NCBI GenBank assembly: GCA_022695795.1
Contig: MU404063.1
Location: forward strand, 434,001 to 498,000
Reading direction: 5' to 3'
Length of the DNA stretch: 64,000 nt
DNA from: Biscogniauxia marginata
Lineage: Eukaryota > Ascomycota > Sordariomycetes > Xylariales > Xylariaceae
Below are positions 36,185-47,049 of the stretch, one piece after another (within the stretch, counting starts at the first letter, position 1; each line of letters begins with the position of its first letter). The notes below the pieces were generated by a model. It had not been told where the DNA came from. It did not search any database and was given only the letters and a program-made list of their open reading frames with translations. The position numbers were made by a program, and so were the translations under genes.

Positions 36185-37998
36185 TCAGTTTACCCGACAG
36201 AGTCTCCCATCGCCGGCAACCTCCCAGTAAGCGTCGGCACCCACCGATGTATGCTGCCATAGAGCAAACTCCGGGTCATACTTCTTTTTTATTTCTAGCA
36301 GTCTGTCGTAGTTCTGTCCGAAGTAGTCCTCTTTCCAACTGGGGTTGTCAAAGGTAGCCTCGTTCATGTATCCACCACCACCTGGTGTTAGGGGATTGAA
36401 GAGGGCTTGCCACTCGTTGACCTGTTCTTGTATCACTTGTAGCTCCTCTGAAGATACATCGGGATTGTATCCGAGGCCAACATTCATGGTGTACAGGGCG
36501 TCCCTCCAGGCTGGTAGGACAGCATTGGACATGTGTTTCTGGGTAACATTAAGCGAGATCCCGCTGACTCGGTTATCTGGGTAGTCTGCATTCTCTGCAA
36601 TCTCGCGGAAGGCATCTACCAATTCCGACAAATTGTCGCGAACAGCCGAGCGCTGAATCAATCGCCCGCCAATGGTACTGTTAGTGGCGTATACTTCCGG
36701 AGGGAATGTGTATTGCTGGAAGTGATTATAAAAGTTCTGATGTACTGTGGTATTGTAGCTCAGCAATGGCACGCCGATATTCTCCAGATCTTGGATGAAT
36801 GGGTTCAATGCGGCCTCAATGTCGGGCTGGGTGCCTCCTGGCAATGTAGCCATGTCGAGAGAAAAGGCTCGGTTATCAAAACCCCAGGACGTTGAAAACC
36901 CGGGGATTTCATCAAGCGCAAGGAGATGAGTCTGGAACGCAGCCACGCCGGCCCAATATGTAGTCGGATCTGTGTTGGCGAATGCCAGTGATGCACCAGC
37001 TGTTGGGCCATCAATATGTGCCTTAGTCGTCAACGAAAGGACGACCGCGTAATTGCCGGCTCCACCACCGCTGAGGGCCCAGTACAAGTCCGAGTTCTCG
37101 GTTGGCGAAGCGGTGAGATGTCTACCATCCACAGTCACGACCTCGAATTCCAAGGTGTTGTCCGCGGCCATCCCATAGCTTGCTGCCAGAGGTCCATGAC
37201 CTCCACCCTGGACGTAGCCGCCGACCATCCCGACGGTCGGGCAATATCCTCCTAGTACGCGAAGCCCGTGGTCAGCAGCTGCAGCGTAAGCTTCGAAGAA
37301 CTGGACACCCGCACCAGCTCTCAAAGCCGGTCCTGTGTAATGAGGGCTGCTGTAGTTGAGGAAAGTCATGTCCTTCAGATTGTGGGTCCATAGTGCCAAA
37401 GATCCCCGACCGTTTGATCTTCCTATGTAATCGTGCCCGGTATTCTTGATCGAGAGCCTGATATTGTTTTCTTGGGCAAATTTTAAACCGGCTGCCACGG
37501 TGTCTGCGTTGTCAACATCCAGAGCATAGACTGCCATGTTCCCCAGAGTGCAGCCGCCATTCGACAGGGAAAAGGGGCTACAGGAGTTATTGAGCCAATA
37601 TGGAGCCATCACGTTAACGGGGTCCTCGTAACTACATTGTATGTAAGCCCTATCCTTGGCATGGGGGAAGCAGAGAGCTGCAATGAGATCTCAAGCGTCA
37701 CTGACTAAGACTGGGATGATACCCAACCATGCTGGATGCTGGTGCATGCGTCACTGCTGAGATCGATGACCGGCGAATAGCAAGGCTCTGCCAATGGAGT
37801 CCCACGAACAAGCCTGCCTCCAGTTGTACTATTTAGGCGATCCCAATGCTCATCCGTGGGCCACCCAATATCTCCCGGCAAGTAGCGACAGGAAGTTGAA
37901 CTATTACCATATGGCGGTAAGGGTACAGTCAAGCACGATGCAGTGTAACAGGCTGCAATTATGCAAAGCTGGTGATACCTAGATGCATGCATGGTCAT
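36185..37998 (-). CDS. Secreted FAD-linked oxidase, BBE-like with bicovalent flavin
   Basis: Predicted 581-aa flavoprotein oxidase of the FAD-binding PCMH / berberine-bridge-enzyme family, using O2 to oxidise an alcohol, amine or ring carbon. Exons are 37723-37998 and 36185-37654. The 68-nt intron with donor GTATCA and acceptor CAAG is the best frame-keeping solution and reads HGW|DRAYIQC. The N-terminus MTMHASRYHQLCIIAACYTASCL is a signal peptide, followed by CRYLPGDIGWP, a typical start of fungal family members. Flavin attachment residues are visible: His166 in NTGHDY and Cys230 in GGYCPTVG, the pair used for bicovalent FAD. A C-terminal BBE segment is present (NPLTPGGGGYMNEATFDNP, YGxNYDRL-like). 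It is divergent from the P450 and likely shares its promoter. Such secreted or vesicular oxidases often perform late tailoring steps. Confidence 0.9.
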
Positions 37999-38787
37999 GG
38001 AATAAGATAGACGAGAGCAACCTGGCGATGTTGAAAGCTGGTTTCACTGTGAAATCACGGAATTGTAGACCGTACGTTGATATTTATTGCGAACTCTTGA
38101 GAACCCTATTCCACAATTCTGGATGAGAATATGTGTTGGATCACTCGTTGAAAGCCACTCTATTCAGCTACGAATCCTACGAGCTATTTCCATCCAGGTC
38201 TGCCTAACGCTAGACGACGAGATTATCCTACAAAGAATAGCTTTAGTGAGTCGTACCTAGGAAAGTAAAACATATTCTGTTCACGGCATTGGGGAGTCAG
38301 GCGTGGGCGTTTCAGGGGTGATGTTGTCAAATCACACGAGTATGGTTGCAATGGGGGCTGTACTGTACAAGGTCTTGGCCATAGATCTTGACAGTATACT
38401 CAAGGTGTCTTTGCGCGGTATTGTAGCTCGGAAATACTGGGTGTATGGAAGGAAGCACAGCTGGGTAAGCGATGCAGAGCATGTATCCATAAAGCTTATG
38501 CGCCACTGTAAGCCTGACTTGATATTGGGTAACAAGCACATGTTTCAGGATTCTACGTTCAATATGTCGGAAAGGCCGGATGTTCTGTATTCGTTCTAAA
38601 TCTATGCATTTCTTCGGGGGGCAATGTCTAGGACAGTTTTACTCATTTTGTGGCTCAGATACTTACCTAGTAGGTTCAGCTCGAGGCTCCAGTCTTATCG
38701 CTTTGCTCATACAGTTGTTGTGAGTAGATGAGTTTATGACTTGGGTGTATTCAGATACATTTTAAAAGTTGGAAATCTAACAAAATA
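37999..38787. promoter_or_regulatory. Divergent promoter between flavin oxidase and P450 genes
   Basis: A 789-bp region upstream of both genes. ORFs within it (38303-38599 and its complements) overlap on both strands and are not convincing. I found no exact tox-box here by eye. The head-to-head arrangement suggests co-regulation of the two oxidases. Confidence 0.45.
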
Positions 38788-40865
38788 ATGCTGCCCTGCG
38801 TAATGGATTTGCAAGGCTGGCTCCTCTCAGGACCAAGTGAGCAAGGCTACGAGCCACTCTACTGGCTTCGCCAAGTAATTGGATTGCTGGCTATAGGATA
38901 TGCAACCTGGGGAGTCTGTGTTGGGTTATATAGAGGTGTGTATTCAAAGGCCACAATATACTCTCCCTCGTATCGATTTTGTTTCACTCGCTGATCCTTG
39001 AATCCAAGTCACCTTACACCCTCTGGCGAAGATCCCTGGTCCAAAGCTCGCTGGTGAGATAATCTAGACGAGGTTTTCGGCGAGGGCAGTTTGTAGAGAA
39101 AACTGACATATGACCACAATGTAGCAATGTCATATTGGTATGATATCTATTATGAAATAATCCTGGGTGGTCAATACTTCAAGCGGATAAAGGATATGCA
39201 CAGAGAATACGGTATACATACCTACAGGCTTCCCGTGTATTGAGTGCTACGGCTACTAATGTAGGGGGACAGGGCCAATCATACGCATCAACCCGGACGA
39301 GGTCCATTTCAACGACCCAGACTTCATTGATACACTATACCCTACCACAGGCAGGAAGACAGACAAGCCACACGTTGTCGGGTATAGAACTGGAAGTGGG
39401 TGAAACAACACATAGTTACGTGAATTTCCGGATATTAAAACTGACCTGATAATCCCTTCAAAGCCCCAAACTCGATAGTTGCCACGATAGACCACCACAA
39501 ACATCGCATGCGTCGAAACAGCATCAATGCCTTCTTCTCGATTGCTAGCATACGGAGAGTTGAGCCTAGCATCAAGGAGAAGCTAGAGCGGATGCTTGGT
39601 CGATGGCACAAGCTGGCTGGGAGGGACGGCAAGGTCCTAAATATGCACACAGTTTTCAAAGCATACGCGAGCGATGTCATCACCACGTACGCTTTTGGGG
39701 ACTGTTTTCACTTTCTTGACGACGAAGATTGGGGAGCCGAATATTTCTCTTCGACAGATAAATACTTCAAACTCACTCACGTCTTCGGGCACTTTCCCAT
39801 GGTTATGAGACTGGTGAACAGCACGCCGACGTGGGTTTTGAGCTTATTCATTCCAAGTCTTTCTGCCATGTCAGAGAAGCAATCGGTACGTGTAAAGGCA
39901 GCGTATCTTTTCCGCTTTTTGGTATGTATTGCTTCCATGTCAGGTTACTAATTACTCGCTATAGTGGTGGATTAATAGAGTTCGTAAAATCAGGAAATCG
40001 CCGGATCCCAACGAAATAAAGAGTACAATATTTGAGGGTATCTTGAGTAGCACTCTGCCGGATAGTGAGAAAACGGATGCTAGGATGGCCAATGACGCGC
40101 AGCTTATTGGCCTGGCCGGTGAGGGCACAACAGGTACGTCGTCAGTATCCGAGTACACGAGTGTCGAAGAGTTGACTTTCATGGACCCAGCCTACACGCT
40201 GAGTGCGACTTTATTCGAACTTCTTTCGCATCCAGAGGACTACAAGAAGGCAAGAGACGAGATAATATCGGTTATGCCTAACAGTGACACGGTGCCGTCC
40301 TACGCCGAGGTGGAGAATCTCGTCTATTTCAACGCCGTGATTCAAGAAAGCCTGCGGCTCCACCCCGGGGTGATGTCGCGGATGCCCCGAATCTCGCCTG
40401 ATGAAGATATCATATATCGCGACGAAACGCGGGACACGACTTACATCCTACCGGCAGGCACTCCGGCGAGCATGACCACCTTCATCACGCACATGGACCC
40501 TGAGATATTTGAGGCCCCCCACGAGTTTCGCCCCCAGAGATGGCTCGACAATCCAAAGATCGGTCGGTCTTTCATTGCGTTTTCTCGAGGCTCACGGAAC
40601 TGCATTGGGTGAGATTATCTCCTCGAATGTCTAACTGCCGAAACGCCAGCTGACCTGTTTGCATAGCCAAAACTTTGCCCGTCGCGAAATGGGCATGATA
40701 CTGGCCACTCTGTTGAGCCGGTACGAAATTTATCATGGCCAAGAAGGACGCACCCTCGAGCTGTATGACACGATTCGCGAGAGGGATATAGTTGCGAATA
40801 GTGAGATGATCATACCTATGCCTGCTAGGGGGAGCCACGGCCTACGAGTACGCATCAGAACGTAG
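38788..40865 (+). CDS. Cytochrome P450 monooxygenase (trichodiene-oxygenase-like)
   Basis: Predicted 536-aa membrane-anchored P450 tailoring the polyketide. Eight exons: 38788-38935, 39009-39053, 39125-39211, 39273-39395, 39464-39885, 39965-40133, 40191-40608 and 40667-40865; all seven short introns keep frame. The N-terminal hydrophobic anchor ([18 protein letters not shown]) is followed by [13 protein letters not shown], the proline-rich hinge. The I-helix motif is LAGEGTTA (about 325-332), the ExxR is ESLRLHP (about 384), and the heme loop is [10 protein letters not shown] with Cys469. The segment [33 protein letters not shown] is of the trichodiene-oxygenase / benzoate-hydroxylase-like group common in fungal clusters. 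The substrate is unknown. A second in-frame ATG (MDLQGW) lies six codons in, and either could start. Confidence 0.94.
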
Positions 40866-41775
40866 AGCCTAGTATCCAACATAGAGATTGGTAATTGTTC
40901 GGAAGTGGATGCTAATGAAATCGTTGACGTGCAATGAAAATATACCTACGTATATAACCAATCATACAGCAATAGCGCATAAGAGGACGACTACGATGCC
41001 TCAAGAGATAAAGCTAAATAATATATCGCTTGACAAAAGAAATCCTTTACTTCTTATTTTTAACAGAACTTATAAAGGTTGAATAATACGAATTAACTAA
41101 CATTAACTTAACACATTTAATATTTTAATATTATTTAATACAATGGGCGGTTGTTCAGGGGAGAGTCGAGGTGGAGGTGGGGAGTGGGATTGAAGCTGTA
41201 TTTCGAGGGCGCTCGACACAAGACTGTGTAACACAAAGACTGCATAACGCAAGGGAGGCCGAGCCGGGCTGCCGGGCTATCGCACATAAGCGTCCGATCC
41301 TACAGTAATCAAGTTTCCGCTCGTCCTGTTGTCTACTAGTTCCTGTGCCACCTAGGATGGAGCTGGGCAAGACAGGACGCATTAAATACGCCTCGTTGTT
41401 CGAATGCAGCACGCTAGACAAAAGTGCCCGTAATAGTTGTCCCGGGCGGATGGTTTGCTGGTCCGAACTGCGCCAATGTCTTTAGTCATTGTAGCATTTC
41501 CCAATGCGGCAATTCAGATAATGGCCCCTTAAAGGTCACAGGCTCTGAACAACAAAATACAACAAACAACAACTTGAAAGATACAACAACCTGTAGGTAG
41601 CCGATATAGATTAGGTACCTACCTTTATAGCTTTCTTTCGATGTATATCTTCTGAGATACTACACCTGCATTTTATCTCCCACCCACTGCATCAGGTTAC
41701 TATCTTCATATCCTTTGGAGCTCAATAATTTCTTCCTCCCCTTAACACGCCAGTCTGCGCACTTTGTTAGCAGAG
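40866..41775. other. Intergenic region with an AT-rich island
   Basis: Spacer and promoter of the SDR gene. The stretch about 41060-41145 is extremely AT-rich. From 41640 to 41775 the sequence becomes pyrimidine-rich, as expected just upstream of a fungal start codon. ATCTCCCACC at 41675 is a poor (8 of 10) tox-box-like word. No gene seen. Confidence 0.45.
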
Positions 41776-42627
41776 ATGGTCGTCAGTAAGGGGAACGTCC
41801 TCATAACGGGCTGCTCCGACGGCGGCATGGGCGCCGCCCTCGCCCGCGCTTTCCACAAGGCTGGTTATCACGTCTACGCGACGGCTCGAAATCCCGCCAA
41901 GATGAAAGAACTCGCGTCGCTAGGCATAGAAACACTGCCGCTTGATGTTCAATCCGAGACTTCGATCGCAGAATGTGTCAAAAAGGTTTCCGCACTTGAC
42001 ATGCTGGTTAACAATGCGGGCAATCAGTTCCTCATGCCCGTGGTCGACGTCAATATCGCCGAGGCCAAGAAGCTATATGATCTAAATGTGTGGTCGCACA
42101 TCGCCGTCACCCAGGCGTTTCTGCCGCTGCTACTGGAGAGCAAAGGCGTCATCGTCAATCAGACATCCATAGGCGCCGTCCTCACGTTGCCGTTCCAGGC
42201 TATTTACAACTCGTCCAAGGCCGCCCTCGCCATGCTGACCGACTCGATGCGGCTAGAGCTCCAGCCGTTCGGGATCAGGGTCGTCGATCTCCGCACCGGT
42301 GTCATCAAGACGAATCTGATCAAGAACCTGCAGGAGTCGAGCAACACGACGCTTCCCAAGGGGTCCATCTACGAGCCCGCGAGAGAGGCTGTCGAGAAGT
42401 CGCTGCGCCAGGAGGGTTTCGAAGCCGGTGGTCTGCCGGCCGATCAGTGGGCAGAGGCAGTCGTCCAAGACCTATCCAAGAAATCCCTCCCGGCAGTCAT
42501 CTGGCGGGGCGAGTCGGCCTTCTTGTCGCGGGTCTTGGCGATGCTGCCGGTAGGGCTGTTTGATGGAATGCTCAAGAAGGCGACGGGTCTAGATATTGTG
42601 GAACAAATCCTGAAAAGGACCATGTAA
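41776..42627 (+). CDS. Short-chain dehydrogenase/reductase, AYR1-like
   Basis: Single-exon, 283-aa classical SDR of the group that includes 1-acyl-dihydroxyacetone-phosphate reductase. Here it is presumably a ketone/alcohol-converting tailoring enzyme of the polyketide cluster. The cofactor loop TGCSDGGMG (residues 11-19), the NNAG motif (79-82), Ser131 and the YxxxK motif Tyr144/Lys148 (AIYNSSK) are all intact. I chose the ATG at 41776; the frame extends 12 nt upstream only to a non-ATG codon. The C-terminal 60 residues include a hydrophobic patch (FLSRVLAMLPVGLF) that may associate with membranes or lipid droplets, as AYR1 does. Coding sequence is GC-rich relative to the flanks. It has the same orientation as the P450 and regulator. 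Confidence 0.9.
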   Translation: MVVSKGNVLITGCSDGGMGAALARAFHKAGYHVYATARNPAKMKELASLGIETLPLDVQSETSIAECVKKVSALDMLVNNAGNQFLMPVVDVNIAEAKKLYDLNVWSHIAVTQAFLPLLLESKGVIVNQTSIGAVLTLPFQAIYNSSKAALAMLTDSMRLELQPFGIRVVDLRTGVIKTNLIKNLQESSNTTLPKGSIYEPAREAVEKSLRQEGFEAGGLPADQWAEAVVQDLSKKSLPAVIWRGESAFLSRVLAMLPVGLFDGMLKKATGLDIVEQILKRTM

Positions 42628-43924
42628 ACCCCATAGCAGTTGATGGTGGTCAAAGTGTCATACAGTATTTGAGTTATTAGTTCTGATGTGTACGGGAGAC
42701 TACCTGGGGTAGCTCTATCACAGTCTACAAACGAGGGCTTCCGCATGTTGTGGTTGGCTATCCAGGATTCGCCGGAGGACGGGAAGGCAAGGGTCAGCAT
42801 GGATCAATCGGCTCATCCCGGAGTTTAAAGACGTTAGTGCTTATCCATGTTCATTGAAATTGCTCTTTACACTACTTCTTATTTGTGAATTCTTGAATGA
42901 TACGGCTCTGAGACAAGTGCTAGAGAAGCCTATCTATCGATCCAAATGCTAATAAGGACTTGGGCATGTCGACAAGCCAAGAAATGCAATACTCGATAGG
43001 TGCAAATGACACAAGGGTTCAATCCTTATCACTTGCGTTATGCGTAAGCCCAAGCAACACAGCAGCATACCTAGGTATGCCGCCCAGGATGAGGAACGGC
43101 CTTCGGACCAGCTACCAGATCTGAAACCCTTGAATTTACTGATCCATGTTGCGATTTGGTTTGTCCGTAGTCGATCAAGATGGCGATGCCAGACTCTCTG
43201 CTAACGCACAAGTTCTAAATTGGTTATCAAAGTCGAACCATCCCAAGGTCTGGGCCAGGCGCGGGTGGGATCGCAACCCGTGATCTTCTGTTGGATGCAA
43301 AGGACTTTAGGGGATTGAGGCGCATAAGATAGGGTTTTTAAGATGCGGACGAGACAGCCTCTGGCGATTTTGAGTGGCTCCCTCTTGAATGATTCTGCCA
43401 ACAGGCTTACTCGCATCGATGATGAGACCACGGCTGATCTTGGTATCCGTATGGACATTGTTCGTGACCATTCCATTGGTTACCGATCCTACTTGGTATT
43501 GCACAACATCAAGGCCCGACAGTCAGATTATGAAATGAAGGATTAAGCTTGTTGCGCGAATTCATCGGCCTTTTTGGCTTGCGTTTCTGGGCCACCCTGA
43601 TACATTTAAGCCCGGTGCGAATGACGATCCTCCGTTCTGGTGAAGCTGACGGCGGAATTCTCACCATTCTTGTATGTCCCGCTGGCTCATCCCAGCCCGA
43701 GTGCAGCGTGGGAATGTGATCGTTTGCTGGCGGAAAATGACCGGGTTACGCCTAGTGAATCTGCGGCCGCCTTTACCGTTGGTGTCGCATCTTACCGAGA
43801 GTGCCAGGCCCATTGGATTTATTCCGATTTCCGTCTAGTCTATACGTATATATCAAATATCTATCTCGAATGAAGATTTTCAACTCTACGATGCACCAAT
43901 TTACCACGGGCTAGTACTCCGGCA
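42628..43924. other. Intergenic region upstream of the regulator gene, no gene seen
   Basis: About 1.3 kb containing the promoter of the bANK gene. ORFs at 43201-43476 (-) and 43343-43546 (+) overlap each other and show no domain. One ACCTAGGTA word is at about 43070. I see no RNA gene or element. Confidence 0.45.
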
Positions 43925-44972
43925 ATGGGAGACATTAGTTCTCACGAGGTTCTCGAGCGTCGACGTGTACAGAATCGCGAAGCACAGCGCAGATTCAGGG
44001 GTTAGTAGGAGCAGGCCACCCTGTCACCTCGTTTCTGACCCACGATCGATCTTCCTCACTAACTACCTAGCACTACCATCCCCAGAAAAGAGAAAATTGC
44101 AGAAGACTGTAAACTGGCTTGAAGTCTATGACCATCTATACGAACCATCGGATTCAACACAACAGTCCTTACCACCCGATGACGCTTCTCCGTTATTTTC
44201 CCCTTTTCCGTTTCCGGAACCAATTACTATCGGCATCACGAGTCCCACCGGAATCTGGGACTCAGCGAACACGGACAGCCTTCTCCTCGACGACGCTAGC
44301 TTGCCCCAATTCAATGTTAGATCCGATGCTGATTCCCAGGTATCCATATTTTCAACGCACTTCTCATCGCCGGCCACATCTACTGCAGTCGACAGTACTC
44401 TAAGCAGTCCCGAAGCCGAACAGCCGCCCAGATGTATTCCAAGTATGACAAACACCAGTCCAAGTCCCGTTGTTCCAGGGTACAATTCTCTCGACGAACA
44501 TTCCCTGAGCCCATCACCGAATTCCTTGGTGAAGACTCCGGGCGGGTGGCTCAGTCCTCTGCATATCGCCGCCCAGAGAGGCTCTGATCGCATCATCCGT
44601 CTTCTCCTTGAGCATAATGGTGACTGCAACGAGCAAGACAGCGACGGGTTAACGCCACTCATGCATGCCGTCATAGAGGGGCACGAGGAGGCGACGCGAT
44701 TGTTGCTCAAGCACGGAGCACTAGTCGGTGATGTGCAAAATGCCGACCAGCGGTGTCGTCCCTCGGCTATACATTGGGCCGTACTAAAGCGTCGCGAGGG
44801 TGTGCTGAGGGTCCTACTAAACCATTTCTCAAATGACAAGGATATAATAAATAGTTATGACGAGCTGGGCAGGGCGCCTCTGCACATTGCCATTGACACC
44901 GAGTTTGAAGCGGGCGTCAGAATGCTTTTGGAGATTGGTGCTGACCCCCTGAAAAAAGCGTTGAGGCCATGA
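43925..44972 (+). CDS. bANK transcription factor (bZIP-type basic region plus ankyrin repeats), TOXE-like
   Basis: Predicted 320-aa pathway-specific nuclear regulator. Exons are 43925-44000 and 44086-44972 with an 85-nt intron. The splice rebuilds a perfect fungal bZIP basic region: RRRVQNREAQRRFREKRK at about residues 12-29, with the NxxAQxxFR signature. No leucine heptad follows, so there is no zipper. A Ser/Pro-rich middle region of about 150 residues comes next. Ankyrin repeats fill residues about 178-320 (SPLHIAAQRGSDRIIRLLLEH, LTPLMHAVIEGHEEATRLLLKH, IHWAVLKRREGVLRVLLNH, APLHIAIDTEFEAGVRMLLE). This is the architecture of TOXE of the HC-toxin locus and of the apicidin-cluster regulator. 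At the end of the cluster it most likely activates the PKS and tailoring genes. An upstream acceptor choice (44071) would also keep frame but spoils the basic region. Confidence 0.9.
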
Positions 44973-46289
44973 TGGGTAGTAACACATTTGACTCGAGCAT
45001 GCCTAGATGTAAGAGTTACTTGTCGATTGCCTAAATACAAAGCGACACGAATTCTCCTTATAGAAGCGGAGCTCAATAGTACTATAACAGACACTTGAGT
45101 TTCATTGATAGTAGCAGCATATAAATGCGAGACAACAAGTAGCATGCCATGATCACAGCATATGCGGGGATTCGGGGACAGTCATCCATTATCAAAGAAA
45201 AATACTCAGCTAAATACCTAACCTTAAATATATTTAATTTAAATAATACCTAGCTCATTAATGAAATCACATTAAAATCAAACACTTCCTTTTACTTCAC
45301 TTAAATATCTTTGCTATTCTAAGAACTCTCGATCTCTATAATAGACAATGCCGTAAATTTATAGATGGAATATTCCGGCTCAGCATGGAAGGGCTTGCTC
45401 CTTTCCCATCTACTAATATTAATGACAGGCTAACAGATAAGCTCTACATTCAAAAGTTAAACGGGAGAAATGGTAATACCACCCTTAAGTAGTGATCATA
45501 AAGGAAATATTAAGGATGAAATTGCCTTGCTGAGACCAGAGAAGGTTAAACCGTACTTGTCTAGTTCTGGCTGTGAGCCTGGTTGTCCCGACCACGCTAC
45601 GGAGCTCATTGAATTAAGCAAAGAAGAATTACACAGGTAGCCAACTAATATCTCCCGCCAAAGAAAAGGCTTCGCGGGTTTCCGATTATCAAGGTCAAAC
45701 TATCAGTAATTTTGCGTCATCCTTAACTGCCATTGGACATTGAAACTTGTTCGAGAAAGTTTTCTTTGCTGCACTAGACGATCTCGAGGCTGCTCGACCG
45801 AAGTAGAAGGAGACCAATGGCCAAATAGTTACAGGATTCGTCGAGGTGTTTTGGGAGGGGGGGTGGGGAGGGGCAATGATTTTGTAGTGAGGATACCGGC
45901 TGAGAGCTTTGACAATTATATGGAAGATGTCGATAAACTCGAGGTAACAATCACTCTACCAACAAGCACAAGTTACTATCTAGTTGCTAAATAACACACT
46001 CAAAGTATTAATATCACAATTAAGTAGTGTAATTATGTAAGTTATTACCTCCCCGAAGTTTAAGGTTTCAATATAAATACATAAGTGTGGCCGTGGGAGG
46101 TAGATTCCGGTTCGTCTTTCAGAAAATAGGGGGTAAATATTTGGGGTAGTTTCGATGAGAAATAGCCATAAACGCTAACCAGGTGACGGTATACAATTTT
46201 CTAGCTTGTGTAAATTTCGGTAGGTAAAAGCCCAGCTCTGGTAATAACGAGAGGTATAGGTATTATACGTTAGGTGTGTTCTTCTAGAA
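44973..46289. other. AT-rich region at the right border of the cluster
   Basis: No gene seen. The segment 45190-45360 is strongly AT-rich (many TTTAAAT and TTAAAT words) and may be an old RIP-mutated repeat. A G-rich tract lies near 45850. ORFs such as 45740-45994 begin at non-ATG codons and look random. I take this as the right edge of the polyketide cluster. Confidence 0.45.
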
Positions 46290-46532
46290 CTAAATCTTGT
46301 GCTCTTCCTCGCCCGTCGTCAAGAGATCGAGGCCCCGTAGCTTCTCGACGGTGTCGTCTCCAGCCTCGACATCCTCAAAACAATTCGGAAGATCGCTGGA
46401 CAAGCTAGACGACGTGTTGCAGATGAAGTCACCGCATTCACCACAGAAGATTAGCTGCTTGCCCTGCCGCGTCACCAAGGTGACCAGACCCAGACTCTCC
46501 TCCGATCTCTCGCACATCGATGAAGCCGCCAT
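46290..46532 (-). CDS. Possible small hypothetical protein or fragment
   Basis: An 80-codon ATG-started ORF (MAASSMCERSEESLG...) with a CGECGDFIC cluster that could bind zinc and an acidic C-terminus (FEDVEAGDDTVEKL). The frame is open 32 codons further 5' to a non-ATG codon, so it may be the last exon of a larger or decayed gene. Nothing in the neighbourhood supports a function. Low confidence that it is expressed. Confidence 0.22.
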   Translation of the reverse strand: MAASSMCERSEESLGLVTLVTRQGKQLIFCGECGDFICNTSSSLSSDLPNCFEDVEAGDDTVEKLRGLDLLTTGEEEHKI

Positions 46533-46798
46533 GCCGACGCGAATAGTTGGTGCCAATCGGCGTACAAGTACAGATCCGCGACCGCAGTTTACCGGGCTAG
46601 GTCTCAGCGGCTGGGCCTTTAGTCCCACGGCAGTGTCGTGTCGCTATCAGGGTTTATTCAATAACTTATATAGTGCAATTTGGCGCAGGTGAAAAGAATA
46701 CACGTGAAAAAAAAAAAAAAGCGAAGAACGAGAAAGTCTTTTATAAGGGGGGAAAAAGGCATGTAACTAATTAGGACTAGCGCCTACTTACCCCTATG

Positions 46799-46806
46799 TA
46801 TATAAA
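46799..46806 (+). promoter_or_regulatory. TATA box of the small coiled-coil gene
   Basis: TATATAAA about 245 bp upstream of the ATG at 47050, followed by a long CT-rich leader typical of fungal 5' untranslated regions. Confidence 0.45.
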
Positions 46807-47049
46807 CCCTGGACCCCCTTCTCGATCTCAGGTTCGCTCCCTCCCTTTTCATCCCCCTCTCAACTCCTCACTTTTCAAACCTATACCGATCGAGGTAAAC
46901 TAAATCAACCTCCAGTCTCTGTATCCAGCTCACAAACAACTCATGTTCATTACAATCGAAACATACACCACTCGCATATATCGCCCCTATTCCCTTCAAA
47001 TTCAGTAACCCCCGCCCCGTTCTACGCCTTTTAGCACGAGGTCTCCACT

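Noticed and set aside
36600..36609. Exact ATCTCNCGNA (tox-box) match, ATCTCGCGGA
   Set aside because: It lies inside the coding exon of the flavin oxidase, not in a promoter, so chance is the simpler explanation.
43000..43035. T-arm-like GGGTTCAATCC
   Set aside because: No pairing acceptor stem or D arm within tRNA distance.
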